Origin: Tubulanus polymorphus
Lineage: Eukaryota > Nemertea > Palaeonemertea > Tubulaniformes > Tubulanidae
Reading direction: 5' to 3'
Length of the DNA stretch: 64,000 nt
Assembly (NCBI RefSeq): GCF_964204645.1
Contig: NC_134034.1
Coordinates: 4,957,414-5,021,413 of the forward strand
In this document: positions 20,921 through 32,399 of the stretch, in pieces
Position numbering within the stretch: the stretch's first letter is position 1
Layout: each line of letters opens with the position of its first letter
Program-made: the position numbers and the translations under genes
The notes under the pieces: generated by a model
Told to the model about the DNA's origin: nothing
Seen by the model: the letters and a program-made list of their open reading frames with translations, nothing else
Database searches by the model: none

Positions 20921-23870
20921 AAAATTACTTCACGTGCCTCCTTCTGTCGATCTGGCGTATTAATACTTCTCAGTGAAAATGTTGGACCCGCAGATCTAGT
21001 TTTACCTGTTCTGGAGTTGAGCCAAACTTTTTAATAGGACGACGACTGAGAATAGAAATTAAAACTCGAACTCAGACGAGTTAGGTTGGTTGGTAAGGCT
21101 TACTCACTGTTAGTGCTTTTCAAACACGCTTGCGAGTCAGGTCCAACGAAGTTCCACTGTTAGAGGTCACTCCCACCTCCCTGATTAGACAGAGTTGAGA
21201 TTATAGCCAACATACAATGCATGTCTAAGGTATTACAGAGATATAAGGCAAAACTGAGCAGTTGGCATCCCTGCAAGTTTGAAAACTAGAGGACCAAAGG
21301 TCCAAGGCTCGAAATACGTGTCACAAGTTCCAATCTAAATTTCCTTGTCTCGAAAATGAATTTTTTCGACTGATCTGTAGATGCTACATTCTGTATTCTC
21401 AACTCTCATTTCTAATTTTCAAATAACAATACAATCTGATATCCCATGGTTACAATATCACCCATACAAAAGGTGTCCGTATAATTCATTACCAGCCATA
21501 ATTTGCATTTTCAGATTATTTCACTAACATATGATGGAATGACTTTAAATGAGAAAAAGATGTTTGGAATCATCGGTAATTACTTATTGGCTGTTGTTTC
21601 AATAGTAACTGGCTATATATAACAGATAACTAATTAATCGAAATATTAATTCAAAGGGTTTTAAACCATATGTTTTCAATTACTGACTAATATTGATAAT
21701 TTTATTAAGAAAAAAGTCTTTAGAAAATAATTCAAACCCTTAATGGCAATAAAATACAAGAATGTTGCCATAGCAACATTCAAATTGCTCTAAAATGGTT
21801 GTCCGTATTACAAGTCAGAGAGTCTGTTGTAAAAATACCCCAAATCCATTTTACACACGAGTTTATTCCAGTTAAGTCAATAAAAGGTTTAACCAGTTAT
21901 AGATATATGAAAAATCATGGTTTTCCCTACGCATCCTGTCACCATGGCGGCAGTTTGGAGTACCCCGGAATGTTGTTACAACTAGAAAGCCATTGATCCC
22001 GGCTAACATGGCATGCATAAATTTGTAGAATATTCCATCATACCTAGCAGCATTAAGAACTTATTTGAGCTGCTTACTGCAAAAAAGAGGTTATATTGAG
22101 TAAAAATTCGAAAATCGGTGGGCAATGGGATAGCATTCTTGAGTTGTTCATTGTTGCTTTTATCGGAAAGGTCATAGCCAATAATATAGGTAGGTCAAAA
22201 CATTTTCCGTATATCTGCAATACTTTTTGAGTAATGAACCATTTAAAAAGCCATTCTAAAAGCATTTGATTAAATCAAACGCTTACCTTTGCAACGCAAT
22301 ATCTCGGCCCGGCTCATGTTACCAGGGTTAAAAATCTACCAAAATAAACTTCAGAACCCTATCTTTCTTCATGGAAAATTTGGGCTTTGAGGTATTCCAG
22401 GTAAGCGAAATCATATTATTCCTAGAGTGTTTTTGAGATTCAGAGCCTGGACTAGTAAGCTTGATCAACAAAATCGTCGTCGGTATGGATTGATATTGCC
22501 TTAGATATCACCGTAAAAAAACATTCCGCGAACAAACGGAAAATCACCGGCAGCTGGCGTTATCCCGTCGTATATCCGATTTTTTGCGGAATTAAATGTT
22601 TCTTGAAGAAAAGTTAAAAAAACGTTGGTTTAAACGATTTATAGGGGAAATTAACAGGACTTTCCAACCGTCAGCAATGACGTTCAGTTGACGATTTATC
22701 ACGGTACATTCACGATGAAAATCGTTTTTCCTGCGAATACCCCGTAACAGTCCGATCTTTGAATTCCACTAGATCCAAATGAAACCATAGCCGAAAAGTT
22801 ATAATAAGAAAATGTTTAAATCTATCTTAAAATCCGAATTTTCGGTTTTAAGTGGTAAACCAAAAATTCGAATTTTTAAAGATAAATTTTAACATTATCA
22901 TATTTCAATTTTTCGGTTTTCTGATTGTGGCACTTGGATTTATTATTCATTCACGACACAGTGTGAATCTCTATCTCGTCAATAAATTTCAATATTCTTC
23001 CGAGAGATTCGAACCTCGGCTGACAAGTAAATGAGGCATGAATGAAGAAGTCCCACAATATAGTTCTAAACGATAATATGACTTCAAATGAAACCAAAAC
23101 GTTTTGGCTGTTGACTAACACCCAACATCAGACTTCTTCATTCATCTAGTTGCCACGGCTTAGTGTTTTATTGGCCTTACAAGATACTATTTATTTTCTT
23201 AGTTAAAACTTAGAAGATCAGAACAATCAAAAATACAATAATTCAATCCTTGTACCAGTTGAAATGGATTGGTGGTCTTGACCATCAACATCTCGAATTC
23301 TTAGCCATAGGTTTACGACGAAGTCATTGCCGATTTGCAGATGAACCGGTACTTGATATTTTAGTAGACGTTCCTGTAAAAATAAAGGACACTACTTGAG
23401 GTGGGGTTTCATAATGAAATGGGTAAGTATTGTGGTTAATTCAATTGCTTTCATATCGATGCCAGAAGTTGCAGCCTTGAATCCATAGTTGTGAGAGTTA
23501 ACTGTACATTGAAATCAGTTCATTTTCAATGGGTTAACTCTAAGTAAAGTCTTAACTCATATATAAAACTGTGAAACCGGATCCTGGGCCCCATTCCACC
23601 GATACAATTATCTGACCTATGCATTCATGGGTACACAAAACAGAAGTGTGTACACATTTGACCCGTAGAAATGATTTGTTAAATGGAAACTTACCTCAAT
23701 TTCAAGGAAATTTACCTTCAATCTCCGCCATCTTGATGCTTTTTGTGGAAATACCGGTAGTTTACGTCATCCATCGGTATCTCAACAAGTTAACGTCATC
23801 CTTTTTAACGACAATTGTCGTTTTCTGACGATTTAAAACAGTGACAATGAATATGACGTTCCGGGGCGCG
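20921..23870. other. No gene recognised
   Basis: Unique-looking AT-rich sequence. I found no convincing exon. A TTCGAACCTCGG word on the minus strand near 22997-23020 recalls a pol III B box, but no tRNA fold accompanies it. Confidence 0.35.
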
Positions 23871-23879
23871 TATTATGAA

Positions 23880-24370
23880 ATAGTAAGCCAACATCGAAAT
23901 CGTATGACCCATTGGGGTTTCTTACTCCGATATCCACTAGGTCTAAACTTCTTATTCAGTGGAAGAATGGCATTGACTGGGGACGAACAGGTTAATCCAA
24001 CACATAAGGGATGAATGGTAGACATCGCAGCAGATCTTGTGATTTCAAGCAATGAATTTGATGAGTTTCGTGAATTTTTTCCGGGTAGAAATATTGATAA
24101 TTCTATTAAGTTGCATGTTTTCCGTGACGCTAGCACTGAAGCATATGGTGCAGTCGCGTACAATGAATCAAAATTTCGGAGCAGAGTTATTCCGATTGAA
24201 GGGTATACCATACCTCAATTAGAATGATTAGCAGCCGAACTTGGTGCTAATCTCAACCACTTTATTATGAACAGTTTGAGAATCGAATGTTCGTCTTACT
24301 TCTTGTGGTCTGATAGCAAGATTGTGTTGTCGTGGATTAAATGTGACAATTTGGGCAAATGAGTCAGTTT
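23880..24370 (+). pseudogene. BEL/Pao retroelement pol remnant, reverse transcriptase/RNase H part
   Basis: From about 24090 one frame reads KLHVFRDAST, EAYGAVAYN and, after a TAG, LAAELGAN then LWSDSKIVLSWIK. These are hallmark motifs of the BEL/Pao RNase H region. The preceding 200 bp contain frame-shifted traces of the segment that joins reverse transcriptase and RNase H. It is an old copy with stops. It is interrupted at 24370 by a younger LTR retrotransposon and resumes at 29421. Confidence 0.75.
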
Positions 24371-24787
24371 TTAGCAACACTAATCTGACAGCTAAGCTCT
24401 AAAATAGATATTGAAAAATGGGTATCAAAATAATCGACAGAATCTTGCGATTCTGAATTTTGTATTTATATTCAAGTATTATAAGTTTTATAAATCAATA
24501 TGTTTGTGTTTTTTTTTTTATTAACTAAAATATTGTCTGAACCTATTGGAGTATTAACATGTTCATGCAAGCTGTTACCTTCCTGGCAAGTATGACCAGT
24601 CAAGGGTATCGCAAACAAGCGAACTTGTCATTTCTTGAGATCGACAATCTGTCGTTCTGAGTAATTATTTATAATTTATAACAATGTGTAATTAACAAGT
24701 TTGTACCAACAATTAGCAGGTTTGGCATTGGTTACCACCAACAAGGGTGATCCAAACCTTAGTTACCGTGGGCAAAGTCACGGAACA

Positions 24788-24825
24788 GACCAATCAGGGT
24801 TATGGTATTTTTGAGGTATAAATAG
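24788..24825 (+). promoter_or_regulatory. LTR promoter: CCAAT and TATA boxes
   Basis: GACCAATCAG at 24788-24797 and GGTATAAATAG with TATAAATAG at 24817-24825. Their spacing is close to that of a pol II core promoter. The right LTR carries the same boxes. Confidence 0.7.
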
Positions 24826-24920
24826 TGGACGAAGGGCAGCTGAGGTCACTTTATGATGAACCTCGCTTTAAGGAATAAATCTGTGTATATTTTAATCGTC
24901 TGCTCTTCGTCAAATTACAG

Positions 24921-25403
24921 GTATGTGTAATAAGTTTTATAATATTTTATTAAGTCATATTCTATGGAAATATTGACTAGGCCTAGGATGTACTTTATTT
25001 AATAATATTACTTATTAAGTATGGCCGAATACATGGTGTTTTAATATAATAGTTGAAATAATATTAATCAATTATACTAGAGCAATAGTATGTGTTTAAA
25101 TAGGTTAGATGTTCTTGAGCAGTTATGTTCTATTTTAATTAACTTGGCCGCCATTTTTGGCAAGTAATAAATGAGAATTACGGCCAGAATATGCTCGATA
25201 TCAGAGAACATTAGTTTCGTATTTAAGTATTATGAAATAAGTCGACAGTATACTAATCATTAAGATAAACACGTTTTATATTTAATCTGTATCATTTATA
25301 CTCATATATCATCACATATCTATTAATGTCACTTTATGATGAACCTCGCTTTAAGGAATAAATCTGTGTATATTTTAATCGTCTGCTCTTCGTCAAATTA
25401 CAG
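24921..25403 (+). other. Probable 483-nt intron inside the LTR leader
   Basis: The first copy of the 76-bp direct repeat ends ATTACAG followed by GTATGT, a strong donor. The second copy ends ATTACAG followed by GG, a good acceptor. Splicing would leave exactly one copy of the repeat. The same arrangement is in the right LTR (donor at 28856, acceptor ending 29338). Confidence 0.55.
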
Positions 25404-25485
25404 GGTCTTGCGTTTGTAGTTGTCTTAGCTAGAACTACCGAAAGTTACTGAGGAATACATCTATCCAAACTTTCTATTATTAAAA

Positions 25486-25498
25486 TGGTGGAGAACCC
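25486..25498 (+). promoter_or_regulatory. Primer binding site
   Basis: TGGTGGAGAACCC begins directly after the left LTR, as expected for a tRNA 3'-end complement. The tRNA species was not assigned. Confidence 0.6.
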
Positions 25499-25512
25499 AG
25501 CTTCGAATACCG

Positions 25513-26381
25513 ATGCCACAACCATCTAACTACCGTACGATCGTAACAAGACAACAAACGAACCAAGTTCGGCAAAACGTTGAAAACCCAGTATTGATTC
25601 CGCTATACGAGCCGCCGAGAGATATTCGACAAATTGAAGTTCCCGAGGAGGACGAGGAGGTACATCTGGCAGAAATCGACCAGGTGGATAACGGTATAGA
25701 CATTAACGAAAACCTAGAGGGTAACATGCCTTATAAACTCGACCTTCCGGGTTACGACCACAGTCGGCCTATCAAAAGTTGGCTGAATGACTTTGACCGT
25801 TGGGTCCAAGCGACAAATATACCGCTCGAGCAGCAAACCACAGCCCTAATACTGCGTTTATCTGGTTCCTCCAGATCCGCCATAGATACATTGACTCTCG
25901 AACAACAGAACGATTTGGAGAAAAAAAAAATGCTTGGAAAATAAATTTAAACCTATAAGAGACCCAATGAGAGGTCTAGATAAACAACAAGCAGGCGAGT
26001 CCGTACAGGCGTACATGGACTGAGTAGAAAGGGCAGCTAGCCAGTCAGAATTTACGTTGACATGTGCTATCGAACAGGCCATAGATTGCCTAAACGACTC
26101 TATTAAACCTTTAGTCGCAACTCATTGCCCTGATACATTTGATAAATTAAGGAAAATTGCAATGAACGCAGAATCAGCAGCAGGGGGTAAAATTACCGCG
26201 ACTTGTAGTCTCACCACAGCGGTCGACAAACTAACTAGTCATTTGGAAAATGTACAATTGCGACCGGACAATAAGGTGTGTGCATGTCAAGTAAACGCGA
26301 TAACCGATAGTAAAAGTGACAATGGATTTAATTATGCGAATAGACAGAATTATCAAACGCAGCAACAACAACAACAGTCCT
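25513..26381 (+). pseudogene. Gag-like ORF of the LTR element, broken
   Basis: An acidic N-terminus is followed by a helical capsid-like part (DLPGYDHSRPIKSWLNDFDR, then ALILRLSGSSRSAI), typical of Ty3/gypsy gag. The frame shifts at a run of 10 A (25921-25930) and an in-frame TGA lies near 26021 (after QAYMD). The second part ends Gln-rich just where an inverted LTR piece begins (26382). Inactive unless the A-run is an assembly error and the TGA is read through. Confidence 0.7.
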
Positions 26382-26680
26382 GGTCTATTTTAATAATAGA
26401 AAGTTTGGATAGATGTATTCCTCAGTAACTTTCGGTAGTTCTAGCTAAGACAACTACAAACGCAAGACCCTGTAATTTGACGAAGAGCAGACGATTAAAA
26501 TATACACAGATTTATTCCTTAAAGCGAGGTTCATCATAAAGTGACATTAATAGATATGTGATGATATATGAGTATAAATGATACAGATTAAATAAAAAAC
26601 GTGTTTATCTTAATGATTAGTATACTGTCGACTTATTTCATAATACTTAAATACGAAACTAATGTTCTCTGATATCTTGG
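26382..26680 (-). repeat. Inverted fragment of the element's own LTR 3' end
   Basis: It is the reverse complement of about 25190-25485, matching from TTTTAATAATAGAAAGTTTG through GATATC. It replaces the pol region expected here and is direct evidence for internal inversion or self-insertion. Confidence 0.9.
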
Positions 26681-26802
26681 CTGCGACCATTGATTTCTCC
26701 TATTGCTGTTCCCTCTATGCCGCTGGTGTCCCCTGTAGTGCTGTTGCCGGAACTGCTGCTGTTGGAACTGCTGCTGCTGCTGCTGGAACTGCGGCTGTTG
26801 GA

Positions 26803-26856
<54 letters not shown>

Positions 26857-27135
26857 ACTGCGGCTGCTGGAATTGCTGCTGCTGCTGCTGCTGCTGCTGG
26901 AACTGCGGCTGCTGGAAATGCGGTTGCTGGAACTGCGGCTGATGTTGTGGCGCCCAAAACTGCTGCTGCGGCCAAAACTGTTGTGGCTGTGGCACGAATT
27001 GACTTACTGTGCCCACTTTTCCGAAAGTTACACCATAATTGATGGGCTGATTCAAAGCGGCGGCTGCGGGTATTAATGAAAACACCGTTAACAAAGCAAC
27101 TATTATGAGGCAGTGCCCAACTTGAGAAGATTCGC
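26681..27135 (-). pseudogene. Gln-rich open segment read on the opposite strand
   Basis: The minus strand encodes a hydrophobic, signal-like start (HCLIIVALLTVFSLIPAAAA), then FVPQPQQFWPQQQ, a long poly-Gln tract made by (CAG)n, and a basic Arg/His/Asn-rich end (RQQHYRGHQRHRGN). A splice-acceptor-like TTTTCTCCTGTAG precedes it at 27136. It could be the 3' part of a gag or accessory ORF inverted together with the LTR piece. The plus-strand poly-Leu/poly-Ala readings are by-products of the triplet repeat. Confidence 0.4.
26752..26940. repeat. CTG/CAG triplet-rich tract
   Basis: Nearly uninterrupted GCT/CTG units, densest at 26806-26855 and 26871-26900. Length variation between individuals would be expected. 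Confidence 0.9.
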
Positions 27136-27248
27136 CTACAGGAGAAAAGAAGAAGAGAGGCCAAAATTTAGTATTGATAAGTTTGAAGCGCGTAACTTCT
27201 GCAATTAAAAATGATAGTCGTATATTTAGAACTCTTTCTGAATCTGTA

Positions 27249-27998
27249 ATGGCAGGAGAAGTAGCCATTAACGAGTCATGGCCCAGCAACAGGGACTTAG
27301 TTTCGTTACTGGCCCTTATTTTAGCGAGTACCTTGTTAGCTTTAATAATTATTCAGCAGTACCGTATCACTAAGTTAGCGGGTCTAGTTGCAATTTTACA
27401 AAATATTCACTCTGCTTCGGCAGCTACTATACCACCGGAATTTCGTTACGTGGGTCCTACCTTGGCAACCAAGACTGTGCCACTCGGATGGGAACCTCTT
27501 ATTAGCTACATAACGTCATCTCTTGTCGTAACCTTTACGTTATTAGGCATTTGCACCTTAATCTATTTATTGTATCGACGCTTCCGCTTTACTCCTCATT
27601 CTACTTTAGTCATTGAGCTCTCTGATTCTGTTAGTTGCGTGCAAATTCCCTTAATGAATTTTCAATTGTGCCCAGTGCATTTGTTGGTTTCGATACCTAG
27701 TAAAGTTGATGATGTAGATGTTGAAGGTCACTGCTTTCCCAAATTGATAGGAAAATGGGACAATTTTAGAGTAACCAATAGGTTAAGCCAACAATCCTGG
27801 CTAGTACCGACTTCTGTTAACTTATCGCTGGCACAAGCAAGGGCAGCACGATGTGCATTAAACTGTCCCTTGTCATTTACCATACATTTTGCTTTAGTTC
27901 ACCATGATCGATTTTATATTTTGGAGAGCCCAGCTATAGCGCCAGGTCCGCGTGTTACTTCCAATCATGGACAACTACTCCCTATTACCAACGAATAA
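27249..27998 (+). CDS. Envelope-like membrane protein fragment of the LTR element
   Basis: Open from 27126; the first ATG is at 27249 (249 aa). There are two strong membrane segments (residues about 18-37 and 85-109), the second followed by basic YRRFRF and a tail of about 135 residues. The position just before the 3' LTR is where envelope-like genes of Ty3-type elements sit. No N-terminal ectodomain, cleavage site or fusion segment is present, so at best this is the C-terminal part of such a gene. Assignment rests on position and topology, not recognised motifs. Confidence 0.4.
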   Translation: MAGEVAINESWPSNRDLVSLLALILASTLLALIIIQQYRITKLAGLVAILQNIHSASAATIPPEFRYVGPTLATKTVPLGWEPLISYITSSLVVTFTLLGICTLIYLLYRRFRFTPHSTLVIELSDSVSCVQIPLMNFQLCPVHLLVSIPSKVDDVDVEGHCFPKLIGKWDNFRVTNRLSQQSWLVPTSVNLSLAQARAARCALNCPLSFTIHFALVHHDRFYILESPAIAPGPRVTSNHGQLLPITNE

Positions 27999-28307
27999 TT
28001 CGTTGTTTTCCTTTTTATATGCTACGATTTTGTACATTATGAATATTATGTAACTTTAAGATATCGTACATTAAAAAAGTACGTTTTAAATGTATGTAAC
28101 TTTTGCATGTTTACGAATGTTGTGTAACTATAAGCTATCACGGAACATTATACATGTATGTAACTATATTTCTTTATATTTGATTGTATCACCAACTATA
28201 TTTGTGTAGGTAATTACGTTTTGCTGGTATTATTTTATATCTCTTACCCATAAGGTAGGGTTTCATTTTGCTTTTGAGGACAAAAGCCAACCATAGTGTG
28301 TGAGGAT

Positions 28308-29420
28308 TTAGCAACACTAATCTGACAGCTAAGCTCTAAAATAGATATTGAAAAATGGGTATCAAAATAATCGACAGAATCTTGCGATTCTGAATTTTGT
28401 ATTTATATTCAAGTATTATAAGTTTTATAAATCAATATGTTTGTGTTTTTTTTTATTAACTAAAATATTGTCTGAACCTATTGGAGTATTAACATGTTCA
28501 TGCAAGCTGTTACCTTCCTGGCAGGTATGACCAGTCAAGGGTATCGCAAACAAGCGAACTTGTCATTTCTTGAGATCGACAATCTGTCGTTCTGAGTAAT
28601 TATTTATAATTTATAACAATGTGTAATTAACAAGTTTGTACCAACAATTAGCAGGTTTGGCATTGGTTACCACCAACAAGGGTGATCCAAACCTTAGTTA
28701 CCGTGGGCAAAGTCACGGAACAGACCAATCAGGGTTATGGTATTTTTGAGGTATAAATAGTGGACGAAGGGCAGCTGAGGTCACTTTATGATGAACCTCG
28801 CTTTAAGGAATAAATCTGTGTATATTTTAATCGTCTGCTCTTCGTCAAATTACAGGTATGTGTAATAAGTTTTATAATATTTTATTAAGTCATATTCTAT
28901 GGAAATATTGACTAGGCCTAGGATGTACTTTATTTAATAATATTACTTATTAAGTATGGCCGAATACATGGTGTTTTAATATGATAGTTGAAATAATATT
29001 AATCAATTATACTAGAGCAATAGTATGTGTTTAAATAGGTTAGATGTTCTTGAGCAGTTATGTTCTATTTTAATTAACTTGGCCGCCATTTTTGGCAAGT
29101 AATCAATGAGAATTACGGCCAGAATATGCTCGATATCAGAGAACATTAGTTTCGTATTTAAGTATTATGAAATAAGTCGACAGTATACTAATCATTAAGA
29201 TAAACACGTTTTATATTTAATCTGTATCATTTATACTCATATATCATCACATATCTATTAATGTCACTTTATGATGAACCTCGCTTTAAGGAATAAATCT
29301 GTGTATATTTTAATCGTCTGCTCTTCGTCAAATTACAGGGTCTTGCGTTTGTAGTTGTCTTAGCTAGAACTACCGAAAGTTACTGAGGAATACATCTATC
29401 CAAACTTTCTATTATTAAAA
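28308..29420 (+). repeat. Right LTR
   Basis: 1113 bp and almost identical to the left LTR. The low divergence (about 3 substitutions) points to a very recent insertion. Confidence 0.9.
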
Positions 29421-29690
29421 GTTTGTACATAATCGTGTGAAAAAAAAATCAAATCTCTGTCAGATCCAGGAAATTGGAACCATTGTCCAGGAATAGACAA
29501 TCCTGCAGACCTTATAACTCGTCCGATTTCGTATTGTAATCTAACTAACAATTCGTAGTGGTGGAACGGTCCTGCATGGTTGTGCATTCCTGAAAACTGG
29601 CCTGGTGCTGAAATTACTGAAAATGAAATTAGTAATCAAACAAATACTGATGTTTTACTTTTTTCAGCTGCGAGCATGAATCCACGCCAA
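29421..29690 (+). pseudogene. BEL/Pao pol remnant, continuation after the LTR insertion
   Basis: The interrupted pol resumes here. After a run of 9 A, one frame reads SLSDPGNWNHCPGIDNPADL, then TRPIS, WWNGPAWLC and IPENWPGAE. This is the linker between RNase H and integrase in BEL/Pao elements, with one TAG. It joins 24370 once the young element and its short target duplication are removed. Confidence 0.8.
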
Positions 29691-30059
29691 TATTGACAAA
29701 GATTCTAAGCAATGATGACTATTCGAGTTTTCGAAATGGTATCGTTAGAATCTTGGCTTGGGTTCGTTGGTTTGTAAATAATTGCTGAAAATGTGACGTT
29801 GAAAATTGGGTGTTACTGAAACTATGCATTACTAAAATGAAGACCGAAGACCTATGCACTTTGCGAGACTAAAACTGTGCATGACTAAAACGGAGACCGA
29901 AGACCTATGCACTCATTAGAAATCATAAATAGGGGCGCTATCTGTATATTCAACCACCTCTGTCGATGAGTATAGGCAATAGGGACCTACTAGATATAAA
30001 CATACATAAGGAAACGTAAAATGTTCGGTTATTTTTCTCGGCTGCGTAGGTCTTCGTTT

Positions 30060-30310
30060 TAGTAGAATTTCATTTTGGCACCCTCGCCAAAACAACAAAA
30101 AACGTCGAACTTTCTCTCGAAATAACCGCGATTTTTATGAGAAAATCTCGACGTTTCTCGTTGTTTTGGCGGGGGCGCCAAAACGGCTTTTTGGAGAAAT
30201 TTCGAGGTTTTTCGTTGTTTTGGCGGGGGCGCCAAAACGGAAATATCCCGGTTTTGGCGCTAAAATGGACTTTCAGAGAAAATTGGAAGTTTTCTTCGTC
30301 TTGGCGTTCT
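30060..30310. repeat. Repeated GTTTTGGCGGGGGCGCCAAAAC motif cluster (short palindromes)
   Basis: Two adjacent near-identical units of about 50 bp (30158-30240) carry the palindromic words TTTTGGCG and CGCCAAAA. Related words flank them at 30073-30090 and 30250-30265. No gene is seen. Confidence 0.6.
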
Positions 30311-30439
30311 GGCGCCCTCATTTGCATACCGTGAATTTTACGCTATGGCCCTTATCAGCCACCATACAAGTGTGATCATCAGTTACAACGCGAAAACGTA
30401 TCTGAAAGCTTCCGAAGAACTGCGAACACTATTCGAGTC

Positions 30440-31192
30440 ATTTAGCGTAATACGACGTTAATGCGACAGCCACGACATGGAATGGCGGATCATCTCGAAC
30501 CGAACCGGGCCCCCTGGTACGGGGGGGGGGGGTTCTGGGAGCGTCTCATCGGTATCATGAAATCATCGCTCCGAGTCGTTCTCGGCAAACGGAAACTTTC
30601 GCTTATCGAAATGCAGACTGTCGTTACCGATATGGAAGCAGTAATGAATGATCGACCGTTACGTATTTATCGAGTAACGGAGATGACGCTGATCCTATTA
30701 CACTCTCCGATATTCTCATAGGGCACCGCCGTAAATGTTTACCGCAGGAGAACGTCGACTTGGATGAAGTCAATGATGCGGGATTTGTGTCACGCAATAC
30801 GCTGAATTAGACTATGCAAAATCGTAGTCGTCTAATTCGACGCTTTCGTAAACGCTAGAAACGAGAATATCTCATTGGACTTCGTGAGTTCCACAAATCG
30901 TCCAGTGATAATAGTGACATAATAAAAATCGGGGACATAGTCCAAGTTCACGATGATAAACCTCGTGTATCGTGGAAATTATCGAGAGCAACAAATCTTC
31001 GCAGTGCTGACGGTCGTGTTTGCGCTGCAGAAATTATAACAGCACCCGTCCGATTGCGAAACTCCACCCTCAAGAGGTTTGTGGTCCACGAGCGATCTTT
31101 GCTCCGGATGACCGTACGACATCAGCGGTTAAGGCTAAAATATTTGACTAGTGCCTATTTCCCGGATTCCGATGATGAATCCGACGTTCTGT
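30440..31192 (+). pseudogene. BEL/Pao integrase C-terminal remnant
   Basis: RAPWYGGGGFWERLIGIMKS, VLGKRKLSLIEMQTVV and AVMNDRPL are canonical BEL/Pao integrase motifs. After a frameshift the chromo-like tail follows (GDIVQVHDDKPRVSWKL, LRSADGRVCAAEI, STLKRFVVHERSLL) and ends at a TGA near 31192. It contains stops at about 30808 and 30856 and a poly-G run (about 30520). It is the 3' end of the same old element as 23880 and 29421; about 750 bp between are too decayed to read. Confidence 0.8.
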
Positions 31193-31199
31193 GATCGTG

Positions 31200-32399
31200 G
31201 TTGTATGCGGTGTTCTGTTCGAATCTAAATGTTACGTGATTATTAGTTGATGCGTGAACATGACGTTTTTTTCAAATCTAGAAACTGGAGGACGACCAAA
31301 TTAACATTTGACATTTGAACCGTATCATGAACGTTTCGAATTTCATATGTTTATTGTTAGCGTTGTTTTCAGGTAAATTATTGAAGTAAGTAAAAGCCAC
31401 GATGTTGATTAGTGCCTTTTCATTGCGGAAAGCCACTTAAATATAACCTTTATGGTGTTTTATCCGAATTTTCTTTTGCTTAGCGCCCTTGCGATGAACA
31501 ATAGCTTAAGTTGCCGGTCTCTAATCATAACTGGCGTTTTCATGATTTGTTTCGTCTAACTTCACCAAAAAATGTATCCTCAATGCTCGCCGAGAAAATA
31601 ACATTGAAAATATTGCCGAGAATCTATTTTCTATTGCCATCGGCGAGGGCGCTGAAACATTTGGAAGATCACAAAGAGAAATTTATAGTGATTTTGCAAT
31701 AGCGATTTTACATCCGTTCTTCGAAAAGAAGTTCTAAATGGCAGCTGATTATGAAAGCATTACCTTCACCTTATATGTTGCTAAAATTGTCACCTAGACG
31801 GACCAGGCCATGCTTTGATATTCAACGCCTGATGTCATCTTCTGCTATTTTGATTGTGCTATGAGCTAAAGTTTTGCAATTCATTGTGGTTGGAATGTAC
31901 CGATACCAAGTTATTCCCATACGGTAGTCAATACCTTGAAACTAGCTACATTCTGGGCGATAAGCATGGAACACGTCACAAGCTCCAGCAGGCAAAAACT
32001 TTCCAATTGATCGTAGTTACAAATTATGCACAGACAAATTGTTTATACATGTACATGTAATTCAATATTGAACTCCTCAGGTGGCAGGAACAAATACAAG
32101 CGAGGTCATCCGATTCAGGGGCGGATTTCGGGGGATGGTCTAGACCCCTACTTTCTCATAGAGGTGACCCTTTTCGTCAAGACAGACATCGAAAATCAAA
32201 AATATTTAAAACCGAGGGCGGAACCCCAATCTTCGACTTTGCTGCTTTTTTCCGAGAAATGCCTTTTCCTTTCTTCTGGACATCGGCCATCCAATTATCC
32301 TTGATCTACCCCTGCGATTCCATGTATATTTCTAATAAGGATGTAAACCAATTATTTAAGAAATATCCTGCCCCAATGAGAGGCACAACTTTTTCTAAA
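31200..32399. other. No gene recognised; one common short repeat
   Basis: Around 32118-32180 (GGGGCGGATTTCGGGGGATG) looks like part of a dispersed repeat. The remainder shows nothing I can support. Confidence 0.35.

Larger units (their letters stand above)
24371..25485 (+). repeat. Left LTR
   Basis: 1115 bp. U3 has a CCAAT box and a TATA box, followed by AATAAA at 24874-24879. A 76-bp segment (24845-24920) is repeated near the 3' end (about 25328-25403). The LTR does not show the usual TG...CA ends. Confidence 0.9.
24371..29420 (+). mobile_element. Young LTR retrotransposon (Ty3-like), internally rearranged
   Basis: Two 1.1-kb LTRs (24371-25485 and 28308-29420) differ at about three bases plus poly-T length. 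A GTTT (or AGTTT) target duplication flanks the element (24367-24370 and 29421-29424). A primer-binding-site-like TGGTGGAGAACCC follows the left LTR. CTTTTGAGGACAAAAG lies about 35 bp before the right LTR, where a polypurine tract would sit. The interior has a gag-like ORF, an inverted LTR fragment, a Gln-rich inverted segment and an envelope-like ORF, but no protease, reverse transcriptase or integrase. It must have been moved in trans, or lost pol recently. It is inserted in BEL/Pao pol. Confidence 0.9.

Noticed and set aside
22985-23020. Minus-strand GAGGTTCGAATCTC as tRNA T-arm
   Set aside because: The stem around the loop does not pair in tRNA geometry and nothing upstream forms a cloverleaf.
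26662-27076. Plus-strand poly-Leu and poly-Ala open frames
   Set aside because: Frame shadows of the CTG/CAG triplet tract.
23880-31192. Reading the BEL/Pao and LTR-element ORFs as intact viral-type genes
   Set aside because: Multiple stops, frameshifts and the nested insertion make them remnants; described as broken only.
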